Of a DNA stretch of 64,000 nucleotides, positions 32,558 to 42,348 are shown one piece after another. The first letter of the stretch is position 1, and each line of letters begins with the position of its first letter. The notes under the pieces were generated by a model. It had not been told where the DNA came from, ran no database searches, and saw only the letters and a program-made list of their open reading frames with translations. Position numbers and translations under genes: made by a program. Source of the stretch: Shimia thalassica (lineage in GTDB: Bacteria > Pseudomonadota > Alphaproteobacteria > Rhodobacterales > Rhodobacteraceae); contig NZ_CYTW01000005.1 in the NCBI RefSeq assembly GCF_001458215.1, positions 124,001-188,000 on the forward strand, in the 5' to 3' direction.

Positions 32558-34009
32558 ATGGTATCCCGCGTCATCCCCGTTGACCCTTTTGATCTGGTTG
32601 TGTTCGGTGCAACTGGCGACCTTGCGAAACGCAAAATCCTGCCCGGTTTGTTCCATCGCTTCACCGTGGGGCAGATGCCCGAAGACGCACGGGTGATCGG
32701 GGCGGCCCGATCCGACATGGACAACACGGCGTTTCAGGCGCTGGTGCGCCAGAGCCTTCTCGAGTTTGTGCCCAACGCCGACGACCTGACCGCTGAACTG
32801 GACCTGTTTTTGTCAAAGCTCAGCTATGTCTGTGTGGATGCAAAAGGCACAAAGGGATGGGATAATCTGGTTTCCGAGCTGCGCCCTGACACCATTCGGG
32901 CCTTTTATCTGTCGGTAACGCCTTCCTTGTTCGGCGCGATTGCGGCGAATATGAATGCGCATGGCATTGCCACCAAGGACAGCCGGATTGTTGTCGAAAA
33001 ACCCTTTGGACATGATTTGGCATCGGCCAAGGCTTTGAACTCGGAACTGCGGCGAAACTTCGAAGAAAGCCAGATTTACCGCATCGACCACTATCTGGGA
33101 AAAGAGACTGTACAAAACCTGATGGCGTTGCGATTTGCCAATTCCCTGTGGGAGCCGTTGTGGAACTCGACCCATATCGACCACGTGCAAATCACGGTGG
33201 CGGAAAGTCTCGGGGTTGAGGGGCGCGGCGAGTATTATGACAAATCCGGCGCGATGCGCGATATGGTTCAGAACCACCTGATGCAATTGCTGTGCCTTAC
33301 CGCGATGGAACCTCCCTCGAGGTTGACCCCGAACGCTGTACGCGACGAAAAGGTCAAGGTGATCGAGGCGCTGGAACCTGTTGAACAGTCGGATATCGTG
33401 CGCGGCCAGTATCGTGGCCGCGATGGTGAAGGCAGCTATCGCGATCATGCGGGTGACCCCGAGAGTTTGACAGAAAGCTTCGTTGCCATGAAGGTCAAGG
33501 TTGGCAACTGGCGCTGGTCGGGCACCCCGTTCTATCTGCGCACCGGCAAGAAACTGCGGGCGCGCACCTCCGAGATCGCGGTGGTGTTCCGCGATCCGCC
33601 CCATATGATTTTCCCCGCTCTCGAAGGGCGGCGCGGGAACGCGCTGATCATTCGGCTCCAGCCGGACGAAGGCATCACCTTGCGCACCACTATCAAAGAA
33701 CCCGGCCCCGGCGGGATGCGTCTTGCCGAAGTCTCGCTGGACATGACCTTTGCCGAAGCGCTTGGGGCGGATGCAGAAGCACAGGATGCCTATGAGCGTT
33801 TGATCATGGACGTGATCCGCGGGGATCAGACCCTTTTCATGCGCGGTGACGAGGTAGAGGCCGCATGGGCCTGGGCCGACCCGATTATTTCAGGTTGGGA
33901 AGAAAGCAGGCTGGCCCCCGCGCGCTATGACCCCGGAAGCTCTGGTCCCGAGGATGCCTTGATGCTGATGCATCGCGAAGGCCGACGGTGGCGCGAGATC
34001 GAGGTATAG
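32558..34009 (+). CDS. zwf: Glucose-6-phosphate 1-dehydrogenase
   Basis: A 483-residue enzyme that oxidises glucose-6-phosphate to 6-phosphogluconolactone. The cofactor motif VVFGATGDLAKRKILPGL and active-site RIDHYLGKETVQNL (catalytic His) are intact, as is EKPFGHDLASAKALN. It begins three bases after the gap stop and ends two bases before the pgl start. Confidence 0.95.
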   Translation: MVSRVIPVDPFDLVVFGATGDLAKRKILPGLFHRFTVGQMPEDARVIGAARSDMDNTAFQALVRQSLLEFVPNADDLTAELDLFLSKLSYVCVDAKGTKGWDNLVSELRPDTIRAFYLSVTPSLFGAIAANMNAHGIATKDSRIVVEKPFGHDLASAKALNSELRRNFEESQIYRIDHYLGKETVQNLMALRFANSLWEPLWNSTHIDHVQITVAESLGVEGRGEYYDKSGAMRDMVQNHLMQLLCLTAMEPPSRLTPNAVRDEKVKVIEALEPVEQSDIVRGQYRGRDGEGSYRDHAGDPESLTESFVAMKVKVGNWRWSGTPFYLRTGKKLRARTSEIAVVFRDPPHMIFPALEGRRGNALIIRLQPDEGITLRTTIKEPGPGGMRLAEVSLDMTFAEALGADAEAQDAYERLIMDVIRGDQTLFMRGDEVEAAWAWADPIISGWEESRLAPARYDPGSSGPEDALMLMHREGRRWREIEV

Positions 34010-34011
34010 AG

Positions 34012-34710
34012 ATGCACACGATTGTTGAGTATCCATCGTCACAACATCAGGCCGAAGGACTGGCGGATGAGGTGGCGGCACAATTGGCCCAGTCTCTTGC
34101 TGACAAAGGACGCGCGACGCTGGCTGTTCCCGGTGGCACAACCCCCGGCGCGTTTCTGACTGCCTTGTCAAAGGCAGAGATCGATTGGGCGCATGTCTCT
34201 GTTTTGCTGACCGACGAACGGTTCGTTGCAGAGCAAGACGCGCGTTCGAATATGCGTCTTCTTCGAGAAACCTTGGCGCGCAATGCAGCCAGTGCGGCGA
34301 CCTTTGTGTCGCTCTATGCACCCGCCGAATTTCCGGAATCCGTGCTAGGAGACATTGCGCAAGCGGTCGAAGCCGTGCTGCCCATAGATGTCGGTGTTCT
34401 GGGCATGGGGGCAGACATGCACATTGCCAGCTTGTTTCCCCAAGGGGACCGTTTGAGCGAGGCTCTGGCAAGTGACTGTGCATCCGTTCTTTTGCCTATG
34501 CGGGCCAAAGGCGCGATTGAGCCGCGCCTGACGCTGACCGCACCCGTGCTGGGGGCAGCCAAGCACCTGCATCTGTTGATCCGCGGGGCCGAAAAAGTCG
34601 AGGCGATTTCCCGCGCCACAGCCGAGCACTCTATTGAGAACGCCCCAGTCAAACTGTTGCTGGAGCGTCCAAACCTTACAATTCATATTGCCGATGGAGA
34701 ACTGACATGA
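34012..34710 (+). CDS. pgl: 6-phosphogluconolactonase
   Basis: A 232-residue enzyme of the glucosamine-6-phosphate isomerase fold that hydrolyses the lactone made by Zwf. Motifs: [27 protein letters not shown], and [16 protein letters not shown]. Canonical Pgl has GMGxDGHTASLFP; here the segment reads [11 protein letters not shown], retaining His. ATG 34012 lies two bases after the zwf stop. The gene overlaps edd by four bases. Confidence 0.92.
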   Translation: MHTIVEYPSSQHQAEGLADEVAAQLAQSLADKGRATLAVPGGTTPGAFLTALSKAEIDWAHVSVLLTDERFVAEQDARSNMRLLRETLARNAASAATFVSLYAPAEFPESVLGDIAQAVEAVLPIDVGVLGMGADMHIASLFPQGDRLSEALASDCASVLLPMRAKGAIEPRLTLTAPVLGAAKHLHLLIRGAEKVEAISRATAEHSIENAPVKLLLERPNLTIHIADGELT

Positions 34711-36518
34711 CTGTTCTGAATGACACCGTCAGACAGGTGACGGATCGCATTGTCGCCCGCAGCGCTGACACCCGCTCGGTTTATCTGGAACGTATGGCCG
34801 CCGCACGGCGCAAGGGCCCGTCGCGCGCGCATCTATCGTGCAGCGGACAGGCCCATGCCTATGCCGCGTCCGGCCCGGACAAAGACGCCCTGGCAGAAGG
34901 TACCGCCGGAAACCTTGGTATCGTCACGACCTATAATGACATGTTGTCGGCGCACCAACCGTTTGAATATTATCCAAATCTTATCCGGCAGGCCGCACGC
35001 GATATCGGCGGCACGGCACAGGTGGCCGGAGGTGTCCCTGCGATGTGTGACGGGGTCACCCAAGGTGAATCAGGCATGGAGTTGTCGCTGTTTTCCCGAG
35101 ACGTCATTGCGTTGGCTGCGTCTGTTGCGCTGAGCCACAATACCTTTGATGCGGCGGTATTTTTGGGTGTTTGCGACAAGATCGTTCCCGGCCTTGTGAT
35201 TGCCGCCCAGTCCTTTGGGCATTTGCCAGCGGTTTTCCTGCCTGCGGGGCCAATGGTCAGTGGCCTTGCCAATGATGACAAAGCCAAGGTGCGCCAGAAA
35301 TTTGCGGCCGGAGAGGTCGGGCGGGATGCCTTGATGAAGGCCGAAATGGCGGCCTATCATGGTCCGGGCACCTGCACTTTCTATGGCACGGCCAACACCA
35401 ACCAGATGTTGATGGAGTTCATGGGGCTTCACCTTCCGGGATCGTCTTTCGTACCGCCGAACACAGAGTTGCGGGATGCCTTGACAGGAGAGGGCGCCAA
35501 GCGCGCGTTGTCTCTCAGTGCATTGGGAGACAACTATACGCCCGTCTGTGATATTCTGGACGAGCGGGCCTTTGTGAACGGGATTGTCGGGCTGAATGCG
35601 ACGGGCGGGTCCACGAACCTGCTTATCCATCTGGTTGCAATGGCACGGGCTGGCGGGATCATTCTGGACTGGCAGGATTTTTCGGATCTGTCCGATGCCG
35701 TGCCTCTCATGGCACGCGTGTACCCCAATGGTCTGGCCGACGTGAACCATTTCCATGCCGCAGGGGGACTTGGATATATGATTGGCGACCTGCTGAACGA
35801 AGGTCTGCTGCACGACGATACATGGACTGTCGCGGGGCAGGGGCTTGGGCACTATACCAAAGATCCTGTTTTTGCTGATGAGACCTTGATCTGGAAAGAG
35901 GGCGCTGGCCACAGCTTGAACGACAAAATCTTGCGCCCCTTTGCCGATCCATTCCAAGCGACGGGGGGCCTTAAACGTCTGACCGGAACCTTGGGAACGG
36001 CCGTTATGAAGGTGTCTGCGGTTGCCCCGGAACATCGCGTTGTTGAGGCGCCTGTGCGGGTGTTTGCCGATCAGCAAGACGTCAAAACCGCATTCAAAGC
36101 CGGAGAGCTTACAGGCGATTTGGTGGTTGTGGTGCGGTTTCAAGGGCCAAAAGCCAACGGCATGCCAGAGTTGCACAGCCTGACGCCTCTTTTGTCGATC
36201 TTGCAAGGGCGCGGTCAAAAAGTTGCCTTGGTGACGGATGGCCGGATGTCCGGCGCGTCTGGCAAGGTGCCTGCTGCCATTCATGTCTGCCCAGAAGCCG
36301 TTGATGGTGGTGCCATTGCCCGTTTGCAGGATGGAGATATCCTGCGGGTTGATGCTGTGGCAGGGACGCTGGATATCTTGACGCCAGACGTGGACGCCCG
36401 TCCGGCAGCCACGGCTGACTTGTCGCAAAACCAGTTCGGCACAGGGCGCGAGCTTTTTTCAACGTTTCGCAATGCGGTTGGTCCGGCGACCGATGGCGCA
36501 AGCATTTTTGGAGGCTAA
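34707..36518 (+). CDS. edd: Phosphogluconate dehydratase
   Basis: A 603-residue IlvD/Edd-family [4Fe-4S] dehydratase converting 6-phosphogluconate to KDPG. Cluster-region motifs are visible: [39 protein letters not shown] and [14 protein letters not shown]; the C-terminal [20 protein letters not shown] is characteristic. Length equals that of E. coli Edd. Starts in the stop of pgl (ATGA). Confidence 0.95.
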   Translation: MTVLNDTVRQVTDRIVARSADTRSVYLERMAAARRKGPSRAHLSCSGQAHAYAASGPDKDALAEGTAGNLGIVTTYNDMLSAHQPFEYYPNLIRQAARDIGGTAQVAGGVPAMCDGVTQGESGMELSLFSRDVIALAASVALSHNTFDAAVFLGVCDKIVPGLVIAAQSFGHLPAVFLPAGPMVSGLANDDKAKVRQKFAAGEVGRDALMKAEMAAYHGPGTCTFYGTANTNQMLMEFMGLHLPGSSFVPPNTELRDALTGEGAKRALSLSALGDNYTPVCDILDERAFVNGIVGLNATGGSTNLLIHLVAMARAGGIILDWQDFSDLSDAVPLMARVYPNGLADVNHFHAAGGLGYMIGDLLNEGLLHDDTWTVAGQGLGHYTKDPVFADETLIWKEGAGHSLNDKILRPFADPFQATGGLKRLTGTLGTAVMKVSAVAPEHRVVEAPVRVFADQQDVKTAFKAGELTGDLVVVVRFQGPKANGMPELHSLTPLLSILQGRGQKVALVTDGRMSGASGKVPAAIHVCPEAVDGGAIARLQDGDILRVDAVAGTLDILTPDVDARPAATADLSQNQFGTGRELFSTFRNAVGPATDGASIFGG

Positions 36519-36521
36519 CCC

Positions 36522-37163
36522 ATGACCCTTTCTCCCCAAACCGCCAGCCAGATGACCCGCGACCTTTGCCGTTTGGCACCGATTGTGCCCGTGCTTGTGG
36601 TTGATGACGTTGCAACGGCCCGCCCCTTGGCCGAGGCGCTTGTCGCAGGCGGTTTGCCTGCTTTGGAAGTGACCTTGCGCACCCCTGCAGCATTGGACGC
36701 CATCCGCGAAATGTCCCAAGTGACAGGCGGGCACGTCGGAGCAGGTACGCTTGTCACACCTGCTGACGTGCGTGCGGCTAAAGCGGCGGGCGCAACATTC
36801 GGGGTGTCTCCCGGGGCAACTCCGGCGTTGCTGCAGGCCTGTGCAGACGAAGACCTGCCCCTTTTGCCGGGTGCAGCAACCGCAACAGAAGCGATGAAAC
36901 TGTTGGAATACGGGTTTGATATGCTCAAATTCTTCCCTGCCGAGGCGGCGGGGGGCGCGCCTGCTCTCAAATCGATCGGGGGGCCTTTGCCGCAGATCAC
37001 GTTTTGCCCAACGGGCGGGGTGAACCCGCAAAACGCCCCAAGCTATCTGGCGCTTGAAAATGTGCTTTGTGCCGGGGGAAGTTGGGTTGCCCCACAAAAG
37101 ATGGTGGCCGCAGAAGACTGGGCCGGAATCGAAGCTCTGGCTAAAGCTGCGGCTGCGCTCTGA
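36522..37163 (+). CDS. eda: 2-keto-3-deoxy-6-phosphogluconate aldolase
   Basis: A 213-residue class-I aldolase splitting KDPG into pyruvate and glyceraldehyde-3-phosphate. The Schiff-base lysine is in DMLKFFPAEAAGG, the catalytic Glu in LPALEVTLRTP, and the phosphate-binding region in CPTGGVNPQNA. It starts three bases after edd and is the last gene of the operon. Confidence 0.95.
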   Translation: MTLSPQTASQMTRDLCRLAPIVPVLVVDDVATARPLAEALVAGGLPALEVTLRTPAALDAIREMSQVTGGHVGAGTLVTPADVRAAKAAGATFGVSPGATPALLQACADEDLPLLPGAATATEAMKLLEYGFDMLKFFPAEAAGGAPALKSIGGPLPQITFCPTGGVNPQNAPSYLALENVLCAGGSWVAPQKMVAAEDWAGIEALAKAAAAL

Positions 37164-37176
37164 GTTTTGAAGTGTC

Positions 37177-37226
37177 CCAAGGCCAAAGCCGTGCGTTTTA
37201 GAATGCGCCCATGGCTTTTGCCTTGG
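37177..37226 (+). terminator. Hairpin downstream of eda (probable terminator)
   Basis: CCAAGGCCAAAGCC (37177-37190) and GGCTTTTGCCTTGG (37213-37226) pair over 14 bases with one mismatch; the 22-base loop contains a smaller GCG/CGC pairing. No T-run follows, so termination efficiency is uncertain. Confidence 0.5.
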
Positions 37227-37251
37227 TTGGATGTATTTCACACAGTTGAAA

Positions 37252-37287
37252 AGCGCCTATCTGGCCGATGTTAGTCGGCCAGATAGG
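37252..37287 (-). terminator. Rho-independent terminator at the mtlK stop
   Basis: CCTATCTGGCCG (37256-37267) and CGGCCAGATAGG (37276-37287) form a perfect 12-bp stem around 8 bases that contain the mtlK stop codon. On the minus strand it is followed by CGCTTTTC. It blocks read-through from the polyol operon into the convergent Entner-Doudoroff operon. Confidence 0.75.
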
Positions 37288-38743
37288 TCTTAATCGTTAC
37301 TTCGGTTCCTTGATCCCAAATCAGGCGGAGCCAGCGGCAAAACGCGTCCGAAAATTCAAGCGAATACGCCAGATCGCCATAGATGCGGGTCTGCGCCAGC
37401 CATGCAGCAGGCGAGTCCTGTGCGACCCGTGCCGTTTTCTGAAGATCCTCCCAAAAGGGATCATTGGGCTCGATTTGTGTCCCGTCTTCACGCGTTCCGG
37501 CACACATGCGTGCCCAAAGAGCCTCGACAAGGGCAAGACCGCTCACAGACCTTTGCGCCTCTAGCTGATCACGCAAAATGGGCAACAGGAACCCCGTATG
37601 ACGCGATGATCCATCAAAGGCGACCCGACGCGTGGTGTCCACGATACGCGGGTTGGAAAACCGGCTGTCGATCAGTGCGACATAAGCCTGAGGCGTCATG
37701 CCGGGCACCGCGGATACGGTTGGCGCAATTTCTTCGGTCTGGACCTTCGCGAACAAGGCCGAAATCAAGGGATGGGCCATACAGTCCGAGATCGTCACGA
37801 TCCCAAGCAACTCTCCTGCGTTTGCAAGAACTTGGTGCCCTGCGTTCAGGATGCGGATTTTCATGGTTTCGTAGGAATGCACATCCTCCGAGAACGTCGC
37901 ACCGGCCTGATCCCAATCAGGACGCCCCGCACAGAAGTTGTCTTCAATCACCCATTGGCGGAAAGGTTCGTGAGTGACGGGTGCCGCGTCTTTCAGGCCA
38001 AAATTGCGGGCCAGTGACAACTCATTCGGCCCTGTTGCTGGCGCGATACAATCCACCATCGAATTGGGAAATGTCATATGGGTTTCGATCCAGCCTGCAA
38101 GGTCGGGATCGGAAAGGCGGGCAAGAGACACAACGGTCTGCATGAGGATCGCCCCGTTGCCCTGAAGGTTATCGCAGCTCAATCCGGTAAACGGACCGTG
38201 ACCCGCGTCCCGGCGCAGTTTCAGCGCGGCGATCATCGCACCGAACGCCGTCCGAGGGGTCTCGGGGTGGGCTGCGTCGTGCTGGATGTCGGGATGCGCT
38301 GCATCGAAGCCTTTTGTGGCGGGATCAATGTAATATCCGCCCTCGGTCACGGTCAGCGAAACAATCCGGATGGACGGATCTGCCATTGCCGCGATCAGGG
38401 ATGCGTTGGTTTCCTCAATGGGAAGATAGCCGATCATAGAGCCGATGACCTCGGCGGCGCTGCGCTCGGGGTCGAGTTCGATCAGGGTTGTCAGGCAATC
38501 CTGCGCCAAAAGCCGTTCGCGCATATCGGCATCAAAGGGGCGCACACCTGCACCCAGAATGGCCCAGTCATGCGCTTTGCCTTCCTGCATAAGCCGATGC
38601 AGATACCACGCCTGATGCGCACGATGAAAATTGCCGACACCGATATGGACAATGCCGGGGCGCAGGCCCGAACGGTCATAGTGCGGGCGATCAATGCGCA
38701 GCTGATCCAAAGAGGCATTTTTCAGGGGAATTAGCTCATCCAT
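37271..38743 (-). CDS. mtlK: Mannitol 2-dehydrogenase
   Basis: A 490-residue polyol-specific long-chain dehydrogenase that oxidises D-mannitol (and often D-arabitol) to fructose. Seen: the NAD-binding GIVHIGVGNFHRAHQAWYL, the catalytic lysine region MKIRILNAGHQVLANAGEL, and NSMVDCIAPATGP. Length fits the family (~490). Its ATG lies inside the end of smoS (13-base overlap), so the two are coupled, matching the smoS-mtlK order of Rhodobacter sphaeroides. Fructuronate or altronate reductases are relatives, but the smo context favours mannitol. Confidence 0.92.
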   Translation of the reverse strand: MDELIPLKNASLDQLRIDRPHYDRSGLRPGIVHIGVGNFHRAHQAWYLHRLMQEGKAHDWAILGAGVRPFDADMRERLLAQDCLTTLIELDPERSAAEVIGSMIGYLPIEETNASLIAAMADPSIRIVSLTVTEGGYYIDPATKGFDAAHPDIQHDAAHPETPRTAFGAMIAALKLRRDAGHGPFTGLSCDNLQGNGAILMQTVVSLARLSDPDLAGWIETHMTFPNSMVDCIAPATGPNELSLARNFGLKDAAPVTHEPFRQWVIEDNFCAGRPDWDQAGATFSEDVHSYETMKIRILNAGHQVLANAGELLGIVTISDCMAHPLISALFAKVQTEEIAPTVSAVPGMTPQAYVALIDSRFSNPRIVDTTRRVAFDGSSRHTGFLLPILRDQLEAQRSVSGLALVEALWARMCAGTREDGTQIEPNDPFWEDLQKTARVAQDSPAAWLAQTRIYGDLAYSLEFSDAFCRWLRLIWDQGTEVTIKTYLAD

Positions 38744-39501
38744 TGACCACCATCCACGTTATAGCATTGGGAAACGATGTAGTTGGCCTCGTCACTTGCG
38801 AGGAAAACCGCCATTCCGGTCAGATCCTCTGGCGAGGCCATCCGACCAAAAGGAACCGCAGCTCCAACTTCTTGTTTTTTCTGGCCAGGGGCCTTGTTTT
38901 CATATTTGGCAAAAAACGCATCTACGCCGTCCCAGTGGGCGCCATCGACCACGCCGGGTGCAATAGCATTGACGTTTATTTTATGCTTGATCAGGTCCAG
39001 ACCCGCCGATTGCGTCAGGCTGATCACTGCGGCTTTGGTGGCGCAGTACACCGCAACCAAAGGCTCGCCGCGTCTTCCTGCTTGGCTGGCCATATTGATG
39101 ATCTTGCCACCGGCACCCCGTTCGATCATGTGCCGCGCGACGGCCTGCATGGTGAACAACGTGCCCGCGACATTGATCTCGACCGTCCGGTCATAATCTT
39201 CGCGTGTGATTTCCACGGTGGGCGCGGCCGTAAAAACCGCGGCATTGTTGATCAAGATGTCGATGTGCCCAAAGGTTTCGATGGTTTTCGCAACAGCGGA
39301 GTCGATGCTGTTCTGATCTGTGACGTCGAGCTGCACCGCAACACTGTTGGAACCCAGTTCGCCCGCTGCCTGCTGGGCTCCGCTGAAATCGATATCAGCC
39401 AGAGCAACCTGCGCACCTTCGCGCAGATAGGCCTCGGCAAAGGCGCGCCCGATCCCTCGGGCGGCGCCAGTTATCAATGCCGTTTTGCCAGCCAGGCGCA
39501 T
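38731..39501 (-). CDS. smoS: Sorbitol (D-glucitol) dehydrogenase, SDR family
   Basis: A 256-residue short-chain dehydrogenase. The cofactor motif is TGAARGIGRAFAEAYLREGA; the catalytic residues are Ser in INMASQAGRRGEP and Tyr/Lys in YCATKAAVISLTQSAGLDLI. Large parts match the Rhodobacter sphaeroides sorbitol dehydrogenase as I remember it (NVNAIAPGVVDGAHWDGVDA, EVGAAVPFGRM). It makes fructose from sorbitol, and probably other polyols. The ATG overlaps the smoK stop by one base (TGATG). Confidence 0.92.
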   Translation of the reverse strand: MRLAGKTALITGAARGIGRAFAEAYLREGAQVALADIDFSGAQQAAGELGSNSVAVQLDVTDQNSIDSAVAKTIETFGHIDILINNAAVFTAAPTVEITREDYDRTVEINVAGTLFTMQAVARHMIERGAGGKIINMASQAGRRGEPLVAVYCATKAAVISLTQSAGLDLIKHKINVNAIAPGVVDGAHWDGVDAFFAKYENKAPGQKKQEVGAAVPFGRMASPEDLTGMAVFLASDEANYIVSQCYNVDGGQWMS

Positions 39502-40505
39502 CAAGCGATCCTCAAGCCTTCGGCGTCAAACCTGTGGATCATGTCGGCCCGCGGTGACAGCCGGATACGGTCACCGTGACGGAAGTTCACTTCGCCATCA
39601 GCACGCACCGTGATCGTATCTGCCAATCCGGTTTCGTGGATATGGAAGAACGTGTCGGACCCAAGGTGTTCGGAAACACTGACCACACCGGACCAGGGGC
39701 CTTCGTCTGCTGAAACAGTGATGTGCTCGGGACGGATGCCGATGGTGTGGGCGTCGTACTTTGCCGCCTCGGGGCCTTCGATGAAGTTCATCTTGGGCGA
39801 GCCGATAAAGCCGGCCACGAATTTGTTGCGAGGCGTGTGGTAGAGATCGAGAGGAGAGCCCACCTGTTCGATCAATCCGGCTTGCAGCACGACGATCTTG
39901 TCGGCCATTGTCATGGCTTCGACCTGATCGTGAGTCACATAGATCATTGTGGTTTTGAGACGCTCGTGAAGTTCCGAGATTTCCAACCGCATGCCAACGC
40001 GCAAAGCCGCATCAAGGTTCGACAGGGGTTCATCGAACAAAAAGGCCGAAGGTTCGCGAACAATGGCACGTCCGATTGCAACCCGCTGGCGTTGACCACC
40101 AGACAGTTGCCCGGGACGACGATCCAGATAGTCTGTCAAATTGAGGGCCTGTGCGGCGGCATCAATCCTGCGTTTCTGCTCGTCTTCGGGCAGTTTCGCC
40201 ATTTTCATCGGAAAGGCGATGTTCTTGCGCACCGACATGTGAGGATAAAGCGCGTAGGATTGGAACACCATCGCCAGACCGCGTTTGGCGGGCGGGGTCA
40301 TGGTGGCATCGTTGCCATCAATTGCGATATGGCCCGAAGTTACATCTTCAAGTCCGGCAATCAGACGCAGAAGTGTAGACTTGCCGCATCCCGAGGGACC
40401 AACAAAGACGCAGAATTCGCCGTCTTCGATGGTCAGGTCAAGTGGTGGGATGACCTCGACAGCGCCGAAGCTTTTTGTCACTTGGTTAAGTTGAATTTGT
40501 CCCAT
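39501..40505 (-). CDS. smoK: Polyol ABC transporter ATP-binding protein
   Basis: A 334-residue MalK/UgpC-type ATPase. Walker [10 protein letters not shown], signature [15 protein letters not shown], Walker [13 protein letters not shown] and switch His in [13 protein letters not shown] are intact, followed by a C-terminal TOBE regulatory domain ([14 protein letters not shown]). It powers the SmoEFG mannitol/sorbitol importer; 12 bases separate it from smoG. Confidence 0.93.
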   Translation of the reverse strand: MGQIQLNQVTKSFGAVEVIPPLDLTIEDGEFCVFVGPSGCGKSTLLRLIAGLEDVTSGHIAIDGNDATMTPPAKRGLAMVFQSYALYPHMSVRKNIAFPMKMAKLPEDEQKRRIDAAAQALNLTDYLDRRPGQLSGGQRQRVAIGRAIVREPSAFLFDEPLSNLDAALRVGMRLEISELHERLKTTMIYVTHDQVEAMTMADKIVVLQAGLIEQVGSPLDLYHTPRNKFVAGFIGSPKMNFIEGPEAAKYDAHTIGIRPEHITVSADEGPWSGVVSVSEHLGSDTFFHIHETGLADTITVRADGEVNFRHGDRIRLSPRADMIHRFDAEGLRIA

Positions 40506-40517
40506 TGATCAGGTCCT

Positions 40518-41348
40518 TTACTTAACAGCGCCGAAAGTCAGGCCGCTTACGAGTTGTTTCTGGCTGAACCAGCCAAGGATGAGGATCGGCGCAATCGCCA
40601 TTGTCGATGCCGCACTAAGTTTCGCGTAGAAGAGACCTTCTGGACTGGAGTAGCTCGCAATGAATGCCGTGAGGGGCGCAGCTTTGGCTGCAGTCAGGTT
40701 GAGCGTCCAGAAAGCTTCGTTCCACGCCAGAATGACGTTCAAAAGAACCGTCGAGGCGATGCCGGGGATAGCCATCGGTGTCAGCACATAGAGAACTTCT
40801 TCCCGCAGGCTGGCGCCGTCCATCCGTGCCGCTTCAAGAATTTCGCCAGGGATTTCCTTGAAGTAGGTGTAAAGCATCCAGACGATGATCGGCAGGTTGA
40901 TGAGCATCAACACAACCACCAGACCAATCTTGCTGTCGAGAAGTCCCATTTTGATAAAGATCAGATAGATGGGATACAGAACGCCAACAGCAGGCAGCAT
41001 CTTGGTCGACAGCATCCACAGAAGGATGTCTTTGGTGCGTTTGGATGGCACAAAGGCCATGGACCATGCGGCGGGGATGGCAATGATGATGCCAAGAAGA
41101 GTAGAGCCGCCTGCGATAATGATCGAGTTCCACAGGAACCTCATATAGTCCGACCGTTCCAGAACAACCGTGTAGTTCTCCAGGGTCCAGTCAAAGGCCA
41201 GAAACACCGGAGGATCTGAAATCGCCTGTGCTTCGGTTTTGAAGCTGGTGAGAATGGTCCACAGGATCGGAAAGAAGATCAGCAGGCCAACAGACCACGC
41301 GGCGGCAGTGTTGATGATTTTGCGTTTTTGGGTAACTGAGCGAGCCAT
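40518..41348 (-). CDS. smoG: Polyol ABC transporter permease (MalG type)
   Basis: A 276-residue inner-membrane protein with six predicted spans and the ATPase-docking EAA loop EILEAARMDGASLREEVLYV. The MalG-like C-terminus lies in the cytoplasm. Pairs with SmoF. The gap to smoF is 10 bases. Confidence 0.92.
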   Translation of the reverse strand: MARSVTQKRKIINTAAAWSVGLLIFFPILWTILTSFKTEAQAISDPPVFLAFDWTLENYTVVLERSDYMRFLWNSIIIAGGSTLLGIIIAIPAAWSMAFVPSKRTKDILLWMLSTKMLPAVGVLYPIYLIFIKMGLLDSKIGLVVVLMLINLPIIVWMLYTYFKEIPGEILEAARMDGASLREEVLYVLTPMAIPGIASTVLLNVILAWNEAFWTLNLTAAKAAPLTAFIASYSSPEGLFYAKLSAASTMAIAPILILGWFSQKQLVSGLTFGAVK

Positions 41349-41358
41349 GATATCCTCC

Positions 41359-42225
41359 TCACGCGTCCAGGTTCTTGCCGACCATGCGCATCAGGAAGAT
41401 GGCAACGATGTTGGCGAGAATGATTGCATAGACACCACCGGCAGATCCGAGGCCGACGTTTTGGCTTTCCAGAACGCGCTGGTAGATCAGATAAGTCAGG
41501 GTGCGGGTGCCGAAACTGCCTTGGGTGGTGACAAAGATCTCTGCGAAGATCGACAGCAGAAAGATCGTTTGGATCAACACCACAACGGTGATGGCACGTC
41601 CAAGGTGGGGCAATGTGATATAGCCGAACTGGGCGAGTTTCGGGGCGCCGTCCATTTCAGAGGCTTCAAGTTGTTCACTGTCCAACGACTGGATCGCGGT
41701 CAACAGGATCAGGGTTGCAAAGGGCAGCCACTGCCAGGACACGATCATGACAATCGAGCTGAGTGAGGCTTCGCTGAGCCAGGCCACGGGTTCGGCCCCG
41801 AAAAACTTCCACAGATGGGCGAACAGGCCGTTCACCGGATCCATGAACATGTTCTTCCAAACCAGAGCGGACACGGTCGGCATGACAAAGAAGGGTGCAA
41901 TGACCAGAATGCGAACGATGCCTTGGCCCCACATGGGTTGATTAAGAAGAATGGCCAGAAACACACCAAGAACAACGGTGATGACCAGAACGCCACCGAC
42001 GATGGTCAGCGTGGTCAGGACGGAAGGCCAGAATGCGCTGGAAGTTACAAAACGAATGTAGTTGTCAAAACCGACCCAACCGAGGTCTCCACCGCGCAGA
42101 GGGAGGTATTTCTTAAATGAAAACAATAGGGTCATGATGAGGGGGACGAGCATCCAGCCCAGGAGAAGGATCACCGCCGGGGCCATCATTAGTCGCGCCG
42201 CTGATCGGGAATGTTGCGTTGCCAT
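41359..42225 (-). CDS. smoF: Polyol ABC transporter permease (MalF type)
   Basis: A 288-residue inner-membrane protein with six predicted spans. The EAA loop is EQLEASEMDGAPKLAQFGYI. It forms the channel with SmoG. A 123-base gap with a possible hairpin separates it from the upstream binding-protein gene smoE. Confidence 0.92.
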   Translation of the reverse strand: MATQHSRSAARLMMAPAVILLLGWMLVPLIMTLLFSFKKYLPLRGGDLGWVGFDNYIRFVTSSAFWPSVLTTLTIVGGVLVITVVLGVFLAILLNQPMWGQGIVRILVIAPFFVMPTVSALVWKNMFMDPVNGLFAHLWKFFGAEPVAWLSEASLSSIVMIVSWQWLPFATLILLTAIQSLDSEQLEASEMDGAPKLAQFGYITLPHLGRAITVVVLIQTIFLLSIFAEIFVTTQGSFGTRTLTYLIYQRVLESQNVGLGSAGGVYAIILANIVAIFLMRMVGKNLDA

Positions 42226-42293
42226 GAGGCACCTCCGCTGTTGACTGCCTACAGGCTGCCTGATTCAGGGTAACAATGTCTCGAAATTTGTTG

Positions 42294-42332
42294 CCCGAGG
42301 AGCGGAGAGAGGGGAAGGAGGGGCCCCTCGGG
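42294..42332 (-). other. Possible hairpin between smoE and smoF
   Basis: CCCGAGG (42294-42300) and CCTCGGG (42326-42332) can pair around a purine-rich 25-base loop in the 123-base smoE-smoF gap. Such intergenic hairpins often protect the binding-protein transcript and lower permease expression. No T-run, so not an obvious terminator. Confidence 0.35.
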
Positions 42333-42348
42333 CTGTGGGATGGTGCCG

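Noticed and set aside
35070-36428. Open frame of 452 codons on the minus strand opposite edd
   Set aside because: Shadow of edd; the translation is His/Arg/Gln-rich without domain-like patterns, while edd carries all its motifs.
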